DNA of 5,978 bases from the NCBI GenBank assembly GCA_028699365.1, contig JAQVUQ010000181.1, forward strand, positions 1 to 5,978. The letters are read 5' to 3'. The position numbers and the translations under genes are program-made. Under the pieces are notes generated by a model. It worked only from the letters and a program-made list of their open reading frames with translations. It made no database searches and was not told the origin of the DNA. Of the stretch, positions 5,017-5,978 are shown piece after piece. The stretch is from a bacterium. GTDB lineage: Bacteria; UBP13; UBA5359. Each line of letters opens with the position of its first letter. Positions within the stretch are counted from its first letter, which is position 1.

Positions 5017-5978
5017 CGATGTTTGCGTTTTTCAGCAAGAAGTCTATCGCCTTATCCCGCAGGATTCCCTCACTTATTGCCGCTACCTGATCTTCGGTAG
5101 CCTTTTCAGCAAACTGCTCCGGCTTCTGCCCGTATCTGCGGGCAATATCTTCCAGCGCCTTGTCAATCTCTTCCTGAGGCGCTTCAAGCTCTTCGATCGC
5201 TGCTATGGCATCCAATGTCAACTCTGCCTTGATTCGGCTTGCAGCCTGGGGCTTCAAGTCCTCACGCAGGGAAGACTCGTCTTTGCCGACAGCCTCCAGA
5301 TAACTCTGCAGCGAACCGCGTTGATATTGCAACCTGAGATCCATATCCTTAACCATGTGATCTATTTCGTGCTCCACCATGACCTCAGGCACTTCAACTT
5401 GCGCCTTTTCGGTGGCTTTTTCCACCGCATCGACTCGCATCTGCTGCTCGACTTCGCTTTCAGCCTTGGCACGCAGACGGGTCTTCAATTCCTCGCGGAA
5501 CGATGCCACATCTTCACTGGCGCTGATTCTCTTTACCAACTCTTCATCGATCTCCGGCAGCTTCTTTACTCGCACCTCGTTGACTTTGATCAGGAAGAGA
5601 GCGGTTTTCCCGGCCACATCCGCGCCGTGATAATCCTCAGGGAAGCTGACGGTCGCCTGGCGCTCCTCGCCTGCGGCGGCTCCCATCAGTGCATCCTCGA
5701 ACTCCTGCATAAAACGTCCGGCACCCAGTTCCAGGCTGACGCCTTCGGCTTTGCCGCCTTCAAAAGGAACGCCGTCGATGGTGCCTTCGAAATCGATCAC
5801 CAGGATATCCCCGCTTGCCGCCTTGGCTTCGTTATCGACTTCGTGCGTTGCCAGGCGCTCCCGCAAGGCGTTCAATTCCGTTTCAACATCGTCATCCGAT
5901 ATTTCAATCTTCTTCTTCTCTATATCTATACCCTTGTAACCTTCTATCTTAACCTCAGGCTTGACACCACTTCTGCGG
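5003..5978 (-). CDS. tig: Trigger factor, ribosome-associated chaperone and prolyl isomerase (N-terminus off the right edge)
   Basis: Trigger factor binds at the ribosome exit and shields nascent chains; its middle domain is an FKBP-like peptidyl-prolyl isomerase. 324 residues are visible, reading open to the window edge. The visible part begins at the end of the ribosome-binding domain: [17 protein letters not shown], then [19 protein letters not shown]. The isomerase domain follows (about visible residues 55-135) with [14 protein letters not shown], then [18 protein letters not shown] and [15 protein letters not shown]. The helical C-terminal chaperone domain runs to the end (…[12 protein letters not shown]). 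The usual length is about 430, so roughly 100-110 N-terminal residues, including the ribosome-docking loop, are missing from the window. A TTG at 5875 could be mistaken for a start, but it is an internal leucine codon in the conserved NALRERL segment. The stop overlaps the clpP start as TGATG. Confidence 0.97.
   Translation of the reverse strand, partial: RRSGVKPEVKIEGYKGIDIEKKKIEISDDDVETELNALRERLATHEVDNEAKAASGDILVIDFEGTIDGVPFEGGKAEGVSLELGAGRFMQEFEDALMGAAAGEERQATVSFPEDYHGADVAGKTALFLIKVNEVRVKKLPEIDEELVKRISASEDVASFREELKTRLRAKAESEVEQQMRVDAVEKATEKAQVEVPEVMVEHEIDHMVKDMDLRLQYQRGSLQSYLEAVGKDESSLREDLKPQAASRIKAELTLDAIAAIEELEAPQEEIDKALEDIARRYGQKPEQFAEKATEDQVAAISEGILRDKAIDFLLKNANIEEVA

Noticed and set aside
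5003-5875. A shorter trigger factor starting at the TTG at 5875
   Set aside because: The frame stays open to the window edge and the upstream codons encode conserved trigger factor sequence, so the true start is off the window.
1-5978. CRISPR array, insertion sequence, prophage or integration remnant at the tRNA
   Set aside because: No repeated spacers, no transposase or integrase, and no duplicated tRNA 3' end next to the tRNA gene.

Overview
This window is bacterial chromosome, and every gene I can support lies on the minus strand. In transcription order (right to left) it reads: tig (trigger factor, 5' end off the window), clpP, clpX, tRNA-Val(GAC), a strong intrinsic terminator, a membrane-bound sensor histidine kinase, a class I SAM-dependent methyltransferase, and the first 95 codons of a beta-ketoacyl-ACP synthase (3' end off the window). 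I find no mobile element, CRISPR array, rRNA or phage gene. No intergenic stretch is longer than about 150 bases.

Right half (about 2976-5978): a proteostasis operon. Trigger factor catches nascent chains at the ribosome, and ClpX unfolds substrates and feeds them to the ClpP peptidase. tig and clpP overlap by one base (TGATG) with a perfect AGGAGG before clpP. clpX follows 54 bases later. A TTGCAA-N17-TATAAT promoter candidate sits over the clpP stop codon and could give clpX its own transcript. The tRNA gene begins only 13 nt after the clpX stop and is followed by the terminator, so it probably shares the clpX transcript.

Left half (1 to about 2975): a sensor and biosynthesis segment. A dCache-type histidine kinase with no response regulator in view is preceded by a 9-bp inverted repeat. 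Then come a small-molecule-type methyltransferase and a FabF-like condensing enzyme. The methyltransferase-synthase pair could be the start of a fatty-acid or polyketide-type cluster continuing off the left edge, but that is an inference.

Organism: the tig-clpP-clpX order is common to Bacillota, several proteobacterial classes and related anaerobic lineages. Base composition looks moderate. The ClpX and ClpP sequences are very conserved and do not let me fix a phylum; a Deltaproteobacteria-like or Bacillota anaerobe is my best guess, held weakly. The window is mostly ordinary housekeeping sequence. The more interesting signals are regulatory: the clpX promoter inside clpP, the tRNA attached to a protease operon, and the dyads in front of the kinase and methyltransferase.
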